A stretch of 64,000 bases of DNA from Mycobacterium sp. SVM_VP21 (GTDB taxonomy: Bacteria > Actinomycetota > Actinomycetes > Mycobacteriales > Mycobacteriaceae): assembly GCA_024758765.1 (NCBI GenBank), contig CP101406.1, positions 2,232,001 to 2,296,000 of the forward strand, in the 5' to 3' direction. The position numbers and the translations under genes were made by a program. Shown piece after piece: positions 27,801 to 35,879 of this stretch. Below the pieces are notes generated by a model. It saw only the letters and a list, made by a program, of their open reading frames with translations, searched no databases and had not been told where the DNA came from. Numbering within the stretch: position 1 is the first letter of the stretch; each line of letters starts with the position of its first letter.

Positions 27801-28974
27801 GGCTGTGGACGAGGTTGCGGCCGGAGTCGCGGTCCGCTCGTCGAGGGAACCGCGTCGGTACAGTAGGAAAAATCCGCTGCTCACCCGGCTGCTGCGTAAC
27901 ACCGTGCTCAGCGGCCCGGGTTCGACGAAAGAGGTCCGGCAGCTGGTGTTCGCGCTTCCCGAAGCGACGCTGAGCTATCAGGCCGGTGATGCACTCGGGG
28001 TGTGGCCACGCAACAGCGCCGCGCTGGTAGACGAATGGCTGACGGTGACCGGCCTCGATGGCACCCACGTCGTCGAGCTCGCCGAGCACGGTTCGATGCC
28101 GTTGCGTCAGGCGCTGGTCGAGCGATTCGAAATCGCCCGTATCACCGGTGATTTGCTGCGGCTCGTGGCGCAGCGCAGCCAAGATCATGAGCTCGTCGAA
28201 CTGTTGCGGCCGGAGAACAAGGCTGCGCTGTCGGATTGGATGTGGGGTCGTCAGTCGGTGGATGTGCTGGCCGCAATCCCGATCCGGGCCACCGTCGAAG
28301 ACTGGCTTGGCGTGCTCAAACCGCTGACACCGCGGATGTACTCGATTTCGTCGGCATGCATCGACAACCCCGGCGAGGTGCACGTGACGGTAGGCGCGGT
28401 GCGCTACGAGTGTCGGGGGGTGCCGCGCGGCGGCGTCTGCTCGACATATCTGGCGGACCGAAGCGATGATGCTGAGATCGGCATATTCGTGCAGCCCGCC
28501 AACCATTTCCGGCCGCCGGCGGACCCCAATGCTCCGATGATCATGATCGGGCCGGGTACCGGCGTCGCGCCGTTCCGCGGTTTTCTGCAGCAGCGCCGCG
28601 CGCTCGGGCATCGCGGGCGCAACTGGTTGTTCTTCGGCGAACGCAATGCCGCCACGGATTTCTACTATCGCGACGAGCTCAGGGACATGCACGCCACCGG
28701 TTTTCTAACCGAACTCGATCTGGCGTTCTCCCGCGACCAGCCCGAGAAGGTCTACGTACAAGACCTGCTCCGCGCGCGCGGCGCGCAAGTGTGGGAGTGG
28801 TTGCAGGACGGCGCGCACCTCTACGTGTGCGGCGACGCCAGCCAGATGGCCAAGGAGGTCGACCGCGCGATCTGCGATATCGCCGCGCGACATGGGCTGC
28901 TCGCCCGCGACGCCGCGAAAGCCCATGTGCGGGCGCTGTCGTCCGCCGGGCGCTACCAGCGCGACGTGTACTGA
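24814..28974 (+). CDS. Assimilatory nitrate reductase fused to a CysJ-like diflavin reductase
   Basis: One 1386-residue polypeptide. Residues about 1-720 are a molybdopterin oxidoreductase of the NasA/NarB type, with a 4Fe-4S motif (Cys17, Cys20, Cys24, Cys58; CAYCGVGCG) and a candidate molybdenum-ligand Cys in SNSRLCMASAGSG. After a linker (about 750-840) come a flavodoxin domain (ASQTGNAEEVATRC, about residue 850; SSTTGDGDPPDN), an FAD-binding domain (PRMYSISSA, about 1173) and an NADPH domain (GPGTGVAPFRGFLQQRRA), ending in RYQRDVY as in sulfite reductase flavoprotein. The likely job is NADPH-to-nitrate electron transfer for nitrogen assimilation without a separate reductase. The GTG start follows AGGAGGTGA. 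No nitrite reductase or nitrate transporter is adjacent. Confidence 0.92.
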   Translation: MPTPDDSQCAEAVSTLCAYCGVGCGMVLQVETDAATGRRRVAKSSGDQSHPTNFGRLCTKGATTADLLAAPGRMESAFMRPGRDEPVEPTDVDTAITHCASRLRAIIDEHGPDAVALYVSGQMSTEAQYLANKLAKGFIGTNQIESNSRLCMASAGSGYKQSLGADGPPGSYQDFDHADVFFVIGANMADCHPILFLRMMDRVKAGAKLIVVDPRRTATAEKADLFLQIAPGTDLALLNGLLHLLVANGHLDDEFIAEYTQGWEVMPSFLEQFTPQAVAELTGIPEADIRTAAAWIGEADNWMSCWTMGLNQSTHGTWNTNAICNLHLATGAICKTGSGPFSLTGQPNAMGGREMGYMGPGLPGQRSLVCADDREFVEGIWGIPPGSLRTEVGAGTIDMFSRMADGEIKACWIICTNPVATVANRKTVLEGLERAELVIAQDAFTETETSAYADVLLPAALWSECDGVMVNSERNVTLFQQAVDPVGQSLPDWQIIARVAAEMGYAKAFDYSSAEEVFEEIKRFANPKTGYDLRGITYERLRQTPIQWPCPPESAQDRHPIRYLNDGASQTQLVREDGSVPRLAFATESGRAVFFARPHLLPDEMPDDDYPFLLNTGRLPHQWHTMTKTGKVAKLNKLNPGPFVEIHPDDAARLGIVGDDPVEIASRRGRAVLPAVITDRVRPGNCFAPFHWNDAFGEYLSINAVTNDAVDPTSQQPEYKACAVTLAKVVVESPLELEAPGMPQSGETGLDRVDTLIELFGLSGESVTTVPSFAPMERIYLSGLLTALRTEAGRSATGVPTVPANAPLEPATRMWVDGLLAGLYSRHPTPAAPSPSTRPQADGSRHESIVVLWASQTGNAEEVATRCAAHLGEAGLPVALHTMNDFPVTGLSATRQLIVVSSTTGDGDPPDNGAVLWEELSADGTLQLTDTRYAVLALGDSNYDDFCGYGRKLDTRLAELGATRILDRVDCEPDYDDAVDEWFRTLRGALSAVPTPAVDEVAAGVAVRSSREPRRYSRKNPLLTRLLRNTVLSGPGSTKEVRQLVFALPEATLSYQAGDALGVWPRNSAALVDEWLTVTGLDGTHVVELAEHGSMPLRQALVERFEIARITGDLLRLVAQRSQDHELVELLRPENKAALSDWMWGRQSVDVLAAIPIRATVEDWLGVLKPLTPRMYSISSACIDNPGEVHVTVGAVRYECRGVPRGGVCSTYLADRSDDAEIGIFVQPANHFRPPADPNAPMIMIGPGTGVAPFRGFLQQRRALGHRGRNWLFFGERNAATDFYYRDELRDMHATGFLTELDLAFSRDQPEKVYVQDLLRARGAQVWEWLQDGAHLYVCGDASQMAKEVDRAICDIAARHGLLARDAAKAHVRALSSAGRYQRDVY

Positions 28975-28982
28975 GTGCGCCG

Positions 28983-29540
28983 CTAAAAAACCGTCTGGGC
29001 GCAGGTGGACGGCGTGGTCAGGTTGACCCCGGCGTAGACCACCTGCACGTGGGTGCAGACGATCACGTTGGCATCGGTCTTGGGACGGCCGGTGGAGTAT
29101 TCCAGGACGTCGATGCTGCCGTTGGTCTGGTATTTCTCCGGCGGACCCTCGCCGAAGTACATCGACTGGATCACCGCGCCGGTGCCGTCCTTGAACACCT
29201 TGGTGTTCGGGCCGCCGCGGTCCTTGAACCAGCCCTCACCGCCGTCGGTGTGCACGTCCAGATAGGCGGTGCGCTTCGACGAGCGAATCTCGGTGCTCTG
29301 GCGGGCCCACAGATCCGGCGGGAACCCGGCCATCCCCTCGGGCGTCTGCAACTGCACCCCGACGGTGAACCGGCACAGCGGCGGTGCGCTGCAGTCGACC
29401 CAGCTGTGAGTCTGCAGTTGATCGGCGTCGTTCACCGGGAACAACGTGGTCTTGGTGTCACTGGCCGCCGACGCGGTTGCGGCCGGGATCAGCGCCGCCA
29501 ACAGCGTCAAGGCCGCTGGGATGATCAGCAACCGCTTCAT
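28983..29540 (-). CDS. Secreted conserved protein of unknown function (Rv3572-like)
   Basis: A 185-residue protein with a clear signal peptide: MKRLLIIPAALTLLAALIPA followed by ATASAAS. The ATG at 29540 was chosen because it begins the signal sequence; an in-frame start at 29567 adds nine residues. The mature part is rich in Thr/Gly, has four Cys (DCSAPPLCRF, VIVCTHVQV, STCAQTVF) that could form two disulfides, and no catalytic motif that I recognise. It starts 23 bases after kshB, the same neighbour relation as Rv3571-Rv3572, so it is likely co-expressed under KstR. A sterol-related envelope role is only inference. Confidence 0.8.
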   Translation of the reverse strand: MKRLLIIPAALTLLAALIPAATASAASDTKTTLFPVNDADQLQTHSWVDCSAPPLCRFTVGVQLQTPEGMAGFPPDLWARQSTEIRSSKRTAYLDVHTDGGEGWFKDRGGPNTKVFKDGTGAVIQSMYFGEGPPEKYQTNGSIDVLEYSTGRPKTDANVIVCTHVQVVYAGVNLTTPSTCAQTVF

Positions 29541-29563
29541 GTCGCACCAACCTAGACCGGACA

Positions 29564-30652
29564 TCACTCGTCGTAGGTCACTTCCACCGAATCGGTCTCG
29601 GGATGGGCTTGGCAGGCCAGGATCAGCCCTTCGGCGAGGTCCTGGGGTTCCAGCACGTCGTTGATCTCCATGGTGACCTTGCCCTTCTTGAGCTCGCAGG
29701 CGCAGGCGCCGCAGTGCCCCTCCCGGCAGGAGAACGGGGCATCAAGGCCCTTGTTGAGCAGCAGGTCGAGCAGCTTGACGTGCCGCGGCCACTCCAGTTC
29801 ATGCTTCTCGCCGTCCAGCTCGACGATGACGGTGGCCGGCGCGGCGGCCTGTTCGCCTTCGGGTGCGGCGGCGATCTTGACCGCGGCGAATGGGTCGCTG
29901 TCCAGCGACTTGAACACCTCGAGGTGGACCTGCTCGGCCGGCACTTTGCAGGCATCCAGGGCCTCGCGGGCGGCCTGCATGAACGGGCCGGGGCCGCAGA
30001 TGAAGACCTGGCGGTCGGTATAGGGGGCGGCCAGGTTGGCCAGTGCCGCGCGACTCGGCAGGCCCTGCACCGACTCCAGCCAGTGCACGACGGTCAACCG
30101 GTCGGGGTACTTGTCGGCCAGCTCGCGTAGCGCGGCACCGAAGATCACCGACCGCTCGTCACGGTTGGCGTAGACCAGCACCACCTTGCCGCTGCCCTGC
30201 GACAGCGCCGACTTGCAGATCGCCATCATCGGGGTGATCCCGCTGCCGGCGGCCAGCAGCAGAAAGTCGGTGTCCAGGGACTTCGGCACAAAGGTGCCTG
30301 ACGGCGCCAGCACGTGGATGCGCATGCCGGGGCGCGCGTTGTCGCACAGCCAGTTCGATGCGTAGCCGTCGGCGGTCCGCTTGACGGTGACCGCCAGCGA
30401 GTCATCGGTGAACGGCGAACTGCACAGCGAGTAGCAGCGGGCCACCGAGCCGGTCTGGTCGCTGGGGATTCGCAGCGTCAGGAACTGGCCCGGCGAGTAC
30501 TTCAACCGCTGCTCGGGGATCTCCGGGTCGTCCGGCCCGTCTGGCACGCCGAACACGAGCGAGCGTGCGTCGTCGGTTTCGGTGACGACGTCGGTGATCT
30601 GCAGTTCCAGCACGTGACTGCCGAGTGGTTCGTCCGGAATGGTCTCCGTCAC
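29564..30652 (-). CDS. kshB: 3-ketosteroid 9-alpha-hydroxylase, reductase component
   Basis: KshB moves electrons from NADH through FAD and a plant-type [2Fe-2S] centre to the Rieske oxygenase KshA, which opens ring B of the steroid. The order is FAD-binding domain (GSVARCYSLCSSPFTDD), NAD-binding domain (LAAGSGITPMMAICKSAL; VFICGPGPFMQAAREAL) and C-terminal ferredoxin domain with the cluster ligands in CREGHCGACAC and a last Cys in LILACQA. I chose GTG at 30652 (362 residues) because it aligns with the M. tuberculosis N-terminus and has GAAGGG upstream; ATG at 30676 adds eight residues but would sit only four bases from the operator. kshA is not in the window. Confidence 0.95.
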   Translation of the reverse strand: MTETIPDEPLGSHVLELQITDVVTETDDARSLVFGVPDGPDDPEIPEQRLKYSPGQFLTLRIPSDQTGSVARCYSLCSSPFTDDSLAVTVKRTADGYASNWLCDNARPGMRIHVLAPSGTFVPKSLDTDFLLLAAGSGITPMMAICKSALSQGSGKVVLVYANRDERSVIFGAALRELADKYPDRLTVVHWLESVQGLPSRAALANLAAPYTDRQVFICGPGPFMQAAREALDACKVPAEQVHLEVFKSLDSDPFAAVKIAAAPEGEQAAAPATVIVELDGEKHELEWPRHVKLLDLLLNKGLDAPFSCREGHCGACACELKKGKVTMEINDVLEPQDLAEGLILACQAHPETDSVEVTYDE

Positions 30653-30679
30653 GGGCCGCCCTTCATCTTCGGTCATAAC

Positions 30680-30693
30680 TAGAACAGGTTACA
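30680..30693. promoter_or_regulatory. KstR operator proximal to kshB
   Basis: TAGAACAGGTTACA matches TnnAACnnGTTnnA at all fixed positions. It lies 28 bases upstream of the chosen kshB start, in the divergent kshB-hsaA region. Confidence 0.8.
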
Positions 30694-30747
30694 GAAAAGT
30701 GGTCCGGTATTGCTACCAGCTGCAGGAACACCCCGCTCGACACAAAT

Positions 30748-30761
30748 CGGAACGTGTTCTA
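30748..30761. promoter_or_regulatory. KstR operator in the kshB-hsaA region
   Basis: CGGAACGTGTTCTA has the AACnnGTT core and the trailing A of the KstR consensus; only the first base (C for T) deviates. It is 65 bases before the hsaA start. Confidence 0.7.
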
Positions 30762-30794
30762 ATCTCACTCTAGGCTGGTTGGAAAACGGGCCGG

Positions 30795-30808
30795 AAGAAC
30801 CTGTTCAC
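30795..30808. promoter_or_regulatory. Possible third KstR half-match before hsaA
   Basis: The core GAACCTGTTC (30797-30806) is a palindrome with the KstR AACnnGTT pattern but both outer consensus bases differ. It is just upstream of the hsaA ribosome-binding site, so it could assist repression or be chance. Confidence 0.35.
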
Positions 30809-30825
30809 TTCTGGGAGGCAATCTA

Positions 30826-32016
30826 GTGACGTCCATTCAACAGCGTGACGCGCAGTCGGTGTTGGCCGCCATCGACGACCTTCTGCCGCAGTTGCGCGAG
30901 CGCGCCCAGGAGACCGAAGACCTGCGCAAGCTGCCCGACGCCAACGTCAAGGCGCTTGAGGACGCCGGTTTCTTCCGGCTGCTGCAGCCCGAGCAGTGGG
31001 GCGGCCTGCAGTGCGACCCCACCCTCTTCTACGAGGCAGTGCGCCGGCTGGCCAGTGCCTGCGGCTCCACCGGTTGGGTTGCCGGCATCATCGGCGTGCA
31101 CAACTGGCACCTGGCGCTGTTCGACCAGCAGGCCCAGGAAGACGTCTGGGGTGAGGACACAGGCGTCCGGATCTCGTCGTCCTACGCGCCGATGGGCGCC
31201 GGTGTGGTCACCGAAACCGCCGACGGCTACATCGTCAACGGTTCGTGGAACTGGTCGTCGGGCTGTGACCACGCCACCTGGGCGTTCCTGGGCGGTCCGG
31301 TGATCAAGGACGGCAAGCCGGTCGACTTCGGCAGCTTCCTGATCCCGATCTCCGACTACCGCATCGACGACGTCTGGCACGTGGTCGGCCTGCGCGGCAC
31401 CGGCAGCAACACCGTCGTGGTCAAGGACGCCTTCGTGCCGCGGCACCGTTTCTTGTCCTACCGGGCGATGAACGACGGCACCGCCGGCGGCTACCAGACC
31501 AACACCGCGCCGGTCTACAAGATGCCGTGGGGCACCATTCACCCGACCACCATCTCGACGCCGATCATGGGCATGGCCTACGGCGCCTACGAGGCGCACG
31601 TCGAGCACCAGGGCAAGCGGGTGCGTGCGGCGTTCGCCGGCGAGAAGGCCAAGGACGACCCGTTCGCTAAGGTCCGGATCGCCGAGGCCGCCAGTGACAT
31701 CGACGCCGGCTGGCGTCAGCTGATCGGCAACGTCGGCGACGAGTACGCGCTGCTGTCCGCCGGCCAGGAGATCCCGTTCGAGCTGCGGGCCCGGGCCCGG
31801 CGTGACCAGGTCCGTGCCACCGGCCGGGCCATCGCCTCCATCGACCGGCTCTTCGAGGCGGCCGGTGCCACCGCGCTGTCCAACGACGCTCCGGTGCAGC
31901 GGTTCTGGCGCGACGCGCATGCGGGTCGGGTGCACGCCGCCAACGACCCGGAGCGCGCATACATGATCTTCGGTAACCACGAGTTCGGGTTGCCGCCCGG
32001 CGACACCATGGTCTGA
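30826..32016 (+). CDS. hsaA: 3-HSA hydroxylase, oxygenase subunit
   Basis: HsaA is the flavin-dependent monooxygenase that hydroxylates 3-HSA to the catechol 3,4-DHSA during ring A degradation; its reduced flavin comes from HsaB. It is a 396-residue member of the acyl-CoA-dehydrogenase-like group D monooxygenases. Blocks shared with the M. tuberculosis protein include LRKLPDANVKALEDAGFFRL, GSTGWVAGIIGVHNWHLALF, WNWSSGCDHATWAFLGGPV, VVGLRGTGSNTVVVKDAFVP and the C-terminal AYMIFGNHEFGLPPGDTMV. GTG start at 30826 follows GGGAGG by seven bases. It is first in hsaA-hsaC-hsaB. Confidence 0.95.
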   Translation: MTSIQQRDAQSVLAAIDDLLPQLRERAQETEDLRKLPDANVKALEDAGFFRLLQPEQWGGLQCDPTLFYEAVRRLASACGSTGWVAGIIGVHNWHLALFDQQAQEDVWGEDTGVRISSSYAPMGAGVVTETADGYIVNGSWNWSSGCDHATWAFLGGPVIKDGKPVDFGSFLIPISDYRIDDVWHVVGLRGTGSNTVVVKDAFVPRHRFLSYRAMNDGTAGGYQTNTAPVYKMPWGTIHPTTISTPIMGMAYGAYEAHVEHQGKRVRAAFAGEKAKDDPFAKVRIAEAASDIDAGWRQLIGNVGDEYALLSAGQEIPFELRARARRDQVRATGRAIASIDRLFEAAGATALSNDAPVQRFWRDAHAGRVHAANDPERAYMIFGNHEFGLPPGDTMV

Positions 32017-32041
32017 TCGACCGGACCTGGCTGGGACATAG

Positions 32042-32965
<924 letters not shown>

Positions 32966-32967
32966 CA

Positions 32968-33537
32968 GTGACTGACGACCTCTCGATCGACCCGCGTGCG
33001 TTCCGCAACGTACTCGGCCAGTTCTGCACCGGCATCACGATTATCACCACCGTGGATGACGATGCGCCGGTCGGCTTTGCCTGTCAGTCGTTCGCCGCGC
33101 TGTCGCTGGACCCACCACTGGTGCTGTTCTGCCCGACCAAGCAGTCGCGGTCCTGGCAGGCCATCGAATCCAGCGGAAAGTTCTGCGTCAACATCCTGGC
33201 CGAAGAGCAGAAGGACGTCTGCGCCCGCTTCGGCTCGCGGGAACCAGACAAGTTCGCCGGGGTGGACTGGAACCCGTCCCCGCTGGGGTCGCCGATCCTG
33301 GCCGGGTCCCTGGCCCACATCGACTGCACGGTGGCCTCGGTGCACGACGGTGGCGACCACTTCGTGGTGTTCGGCGCGGTGCAGTCACTATCGGACGTCC
33401 CGGAGGTGAAGCCGCGGCCGCTGCTGTTCTATCGCGGCGACTACACCGGCATCGAGCCGGACAAGACCACTCCGGCGCACTGGCGCGACGACCTGGAGGC
33501 GTTCCTCACCGCCACCACCGACGACACCTGGCTGTAA
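32968..33537 (+). CDS. hsaB: Flavin reductase partner of HsaA
   Basis: HsaB supplies reduced FMN to the oxygenase HsaA. It is a 189-residue flavin reductase-like (split-barrel) protein: FRNVLGQFCTGITIITTVDD, VGFACQSFAALSLDPPLVLF and SGKFCVNILAEEQKDVCARF are the flavin-binding strands, and HFVVFGAVQSLSDVPEVKPR leads to the conserved LLFYRGDYTGIE. It starts with GTG two bases after hsaC and ends the hsaACB run. In M. tuberculosis the next genes are Rv3566A and nat; here a palindromic repeat and an unrelated membrane protein follow. Confidence 0.95.
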   Translation: MTDDLSIDPRAFRNVLGQFCTGITIITTVDDDAPVGFACQSFAALSLDPPLVLFCPTKQSRSWQAIESSGKFCVNILAEEQKDVCARFGSREPDKFAGVDWNPSPLGSPILAGSLAHIDCTVASVHDGGDHFVVFGAVQSLSDVPEVKPRPLLFYRGDYTGIEPDKTTPAHWRDDLEAFLTATTDDTWL

Positions 33538-33547
33538 ATTCTCGCCC

Positions 33548-33603
33548 CGAGAGTGAAACCGGCGACGCCGACGCGGCGTGTCGCGTCGTGAGATTGCGTC
33601 TCG
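33548..33603. repeat. 56-bp imperfect palindrome, copy A (degenerate left arm)
   Basis: The right arm (33584-33603, cgtcgtgagattgcgtctcg) and centre share a 22-base run, ggcgtgtcgcgtcgtgagat plus tg, with the copies at 50171-50226 and 51154-51209. The left arm pairs at only about 13 of 20 positions. It follows hsaB and could act as its terminator. Confidence 0.65.
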
Positions 33604-33632
33604 CGCAGAGGGCGGCGCCTAACATCCACCGG

Positions 33633-34103
33633 GTGAAGCGACTCGGCTGGTCGGCGGCGGCATATGTCGGCTACAGCGTTGTGATGCTGGTGCTGGAGCG
33701 CGGGATGCGCAAGACGGGTGGCCCCGGCATCATCCCGTTCGAGCTGGCCGGCAATGCCGAACGGGTTCAGGAGATCTTGGCGGCCTGGGGCGAGCAGGGC
33801 CGTCGGTGGGCGCGGTGGTCACTGTGGCTCGACTTCGGTTACATGCTGACCTACGGCACCCTGGCGATGTTGCTGATCGAGCGGGCGCGCAGTCGGCACG
33901 GTCATCCGGTAGCGCTGCGGCTGCTGCCGATCGGCGCTGTGGCCGGTGACGCGATCGAGGGGGTGGCATTGCTCAAGGCCCTCGACGGCGTCGACGTCGA
34001 CACCAATGCCCGGGTCGCCCGTAGTGCGGCACTTGCCAAGTTCGCGATGTTGGCAGTGGCTCACGCCTACCTCCTCAGCGCGGTGGTTCGCCAGCGATCA
34101 TGA
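33633..34103 (+). CDS. Small integral membrane protein of unknown function
   Basis: A 156-residue protein with about four hydrophobic segments: WSAAAYVGYSVVMLVLE, WLDFGYMLTYGTLAMLLI, LLPIGAVAGDAIEGVALL and LAKFAMLAVAHAYLLSAVV. I chose GTG at 33633 (VKRLGWS); an in-frame GTG at 33588 lies inside the palindromic repeat and would add 15 Arg-rich residues derived from it. I recognise no family. It stands where M. tuberculosis has nat and converges on the next gene with a six-base overlap. Confidence 0.6.
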   Translation: MKRLGWSAAAYVGYSVVMLVLERGMRKTGGPGIIPFELAGNAERVQEILAAWGEQGRRWARWSLWLDFGYMLTYGTLAMLLIERARSRHGHPVALRLLPIGAVAGDAIEGVALLKALDGVDVDTNARVARSAALAKFAMLAVAHAYLLSAVVRQRS

Positions 34104-35372
34104 GCCGTGCCAGCATCGCTGGTGCTCGGCGTGGGTGCGCAGATACGCTCCGGGGCCGTAGAACTCGTCATAGAAGTCGGTGTCCAGGTGCTGGGCCTGC
34201 AGGTACATCAGCACGTGCACGGTCGGGACGGTGCCCGGCAGTTTCCCGAAGGTGTCATAAATGTAGGACGCCTCGCAGGTGACCAGTTCGGCGATGCCGT
34301 CGGGTGCCAGCGCCGAACCGCGCACGGCTGGGCTGTCCGACCAGGGGCCCGGGGTGCCGGCGTGCGACGGACCGCCCGGACCGAACTTGCGGGCCACCAG
34401 CTTGCGCACTCCCTCGGCGACCGAAGTGACATGCGGTGGACACAGCGTCTCGAAGTAGCCGGGTAACCCAGTGACATTCGGGAACGGCCAACGCGGATCG
34501 GTGTCAGCGACGAATCCCAGCCCGGGGGCGCGCGGGTCGCCGGAGCCGCCCAACACCGACAACCGGTCCAGGCCGTCGAAGATCCAGCCGCCCAATCCCA
34601 TTGCCTGCAAGCCGAGTGCTCCATTGTGGGCCGCGATGGACAACTCGGCGCTGGCCTCGGTCAGGGTGTACTGCTCCACGAACGACAGCGGGATCGGGTC
34701 GTCGGCGTGCGCCAAACCGGAAAAGGCTTGCACGCCGGGGATGTCGCGGCCAGTGATGTCATCGGTGATCGGATAGCCGTTGGCCGCGAAGAACCACAGA
34801 TTCTCCAGCAGATGGTCGGCAAGGTCAGCCACGTTGAATGCCAGCAGACTGCCCGGGTGGTTGCCGATCCAGGTGTTGTGGCCCTCCATGTAGGGCTCTT
34901 CGGCGGGCAGCTCCAGGCGGGAATCCGAGAGGCGCACATAGCAATCGGCGGTGTGGCTGATCCAATCTTCGACGGTCTCGAACCGCTGGGGCGGCTGGTC
35001 GCGAGTGGGCAGCAGGTAGCAGCCGGTGTCGTCGGTGAAGAACAGCTGACTGGTGTGGAATCCCGCCGCCGACGGCATCGCCCGCCCGGTGGCGCTGCCG
35101 GGGTAGTTCGGCAGCGCCGGGGCGTACCCGGGATGGTGCGCGATACCGTCGTGCCAGCCGGTGGTGCCGGCCATCAGCGACAGCAGCAGCGCCCGTTCGA
35201 CCTCGGACAACGGCTGCACCGGACGGCGGCTGCTGTAGGCCAGCGCACCGTCTGGAATGGCGCCGCCCACCGGGAACCGCCGCGACCGGCGTCCGGTGAT
35301 CGCGGCGAACAGCCCGAAACCGGCCGCCTGCGCCAGCGCGGCCCGTTCGTGGTCACTGATAGCCAGGGCCAT
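34098..35372 (-). CDS. Conserved protein of unknown function (424 aa)
   Basis: No signal peptide or membrane segment. I do not recognise the family. The N-terminus (RRSRRFPVGGAIPDGALAY, then PLSEVERALLLSLMAGTTGW) faintly recalls nitroreductase-type flavoproteins, where an RRSxR element contacts FMN, but the rest gives no confirmation. Notable blocks are YMEGHNTWIGNHPGSLLAF, NLWFFAANGYPITDD and CEASYIYDTFGKLPGTVP near the C-terminus. Base composition and codon use match the neighbours. It starts nine bases after the haemophore-like gene, as the last member of the minus-strand run that begins with fadD3. Confidence 0.65.
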   Translation of the reverse strand: MALAISDHERAALAQAAGFGLFAAITGRRSRRFPVGGAIPDGALAYSSRRPVQPLSEVERALLLSLMAGTTGWHDGIAHHPGYAPALPNYPGSATGRAMPSAAGFHTSQLFFTDDTGCYLLPTRDQPPQRFETVEDWISHTADCYVRLSDSRLELPAEEPYMEGHNTWIGNHPGSLLAFNVADLADHLLENLWFFAANGYPITDDITGRDIPGVQAFSGLAHADDPIPLSFVEQYTLTEASAELSIAAHNGALGLQAMGLGGWIFDGLDRLSVLGGSGDPRAPGLGFVADTDPRWPFPNVTGLPGYFETLCPPHVTSVAEGVRKLVARKFGPGGPSHAGTPGPWSDSPAVRGSALAPDGIAELVTCEASYIYDTFGKLPGTVPTVHVLMYLQAQHLDTDFYDEFYGPGAYLRTHAEHQRCWHGS

Positions 35373-35381
35373 GGCCCGGAC

Positions 35382-35834
35382 CTACTTGCTGACGGTCTCC
35401 AGCAGCGTGGCCAGCTGGGTCGGCGAGACCGCGATCCCGCACTGGCTCTTCAGGTCGGTGAGCGGCTGGGCGATGCCCTGCAGCGTCGACAGCTGGTCGA
35501 GGTGCCCGATGAAGTAACCCTGCACCGAAGACTTGGCCTGGTCCGGGGGCATGCTGGCCGCGTTGGTCAGCACGTCGTTGGTCTCCGGGTGGTCGTTGAG
35601 GAATCCGCCGGCCTGGCTCAGCACGCCGCTGGCAGTGTTGGCGAGCCCGGCAGCCGTGCAGGCACCGGGTGCGGCGTGGGCCGGGTTGCTGGCCGTCAGC
35701 GTGGATGCGGCCACCGCCCCGAGGATGCCGAGGGCTGCCGCGCCGAGCGCCAGGCGGTTCAGCGAGCCTCGACGGAGGAGAGGCGAAGCTGGGACCGCCG
35801 CGAGAGCAGGGCCAGAAGTCGTGGTGATGCGCAT
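35382..35834 (-). CDS. Haemophore-related exported protein
   Basis: A 150-residue exported protein. The first 33 or so residues are unusually long before a hydrophobic stretch, LALGAAALGILGAVAASTL, and a cleavage site near AHAAPGA. The mature domain has the mycobacterial haemophore pattern: an early Cys (GACTAAGLANTASGVLSQAG), FLNDHPETNDVLTNA, and a second Cys (LKSQCGIAVSP), so one disulfide is likely. This is the family of Rv0203, which binds haem outside the cell, but haem binding by this member is inference. It lies 45 bases after aspB. Confidence 0.8.
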   Translation of the reverse strand: MRITTTSGPALAAVPASPLLRRGSLNRLALGAAALGILGAVAASTLTASNPAHAAPGACTAAGLANTASGVLSQAGGFLNDHPETNDVLTNAASMPPDQAKSSVQGYFIGHLDQLSTLQGIAQPLTDLKSQCGIAVSPTQLATLLETVSK

Positions 35835-35879
35835 AGCAGTGGTCCCTTCGATCAGGTATTTCCAGCTTGGAAGCTAAAC

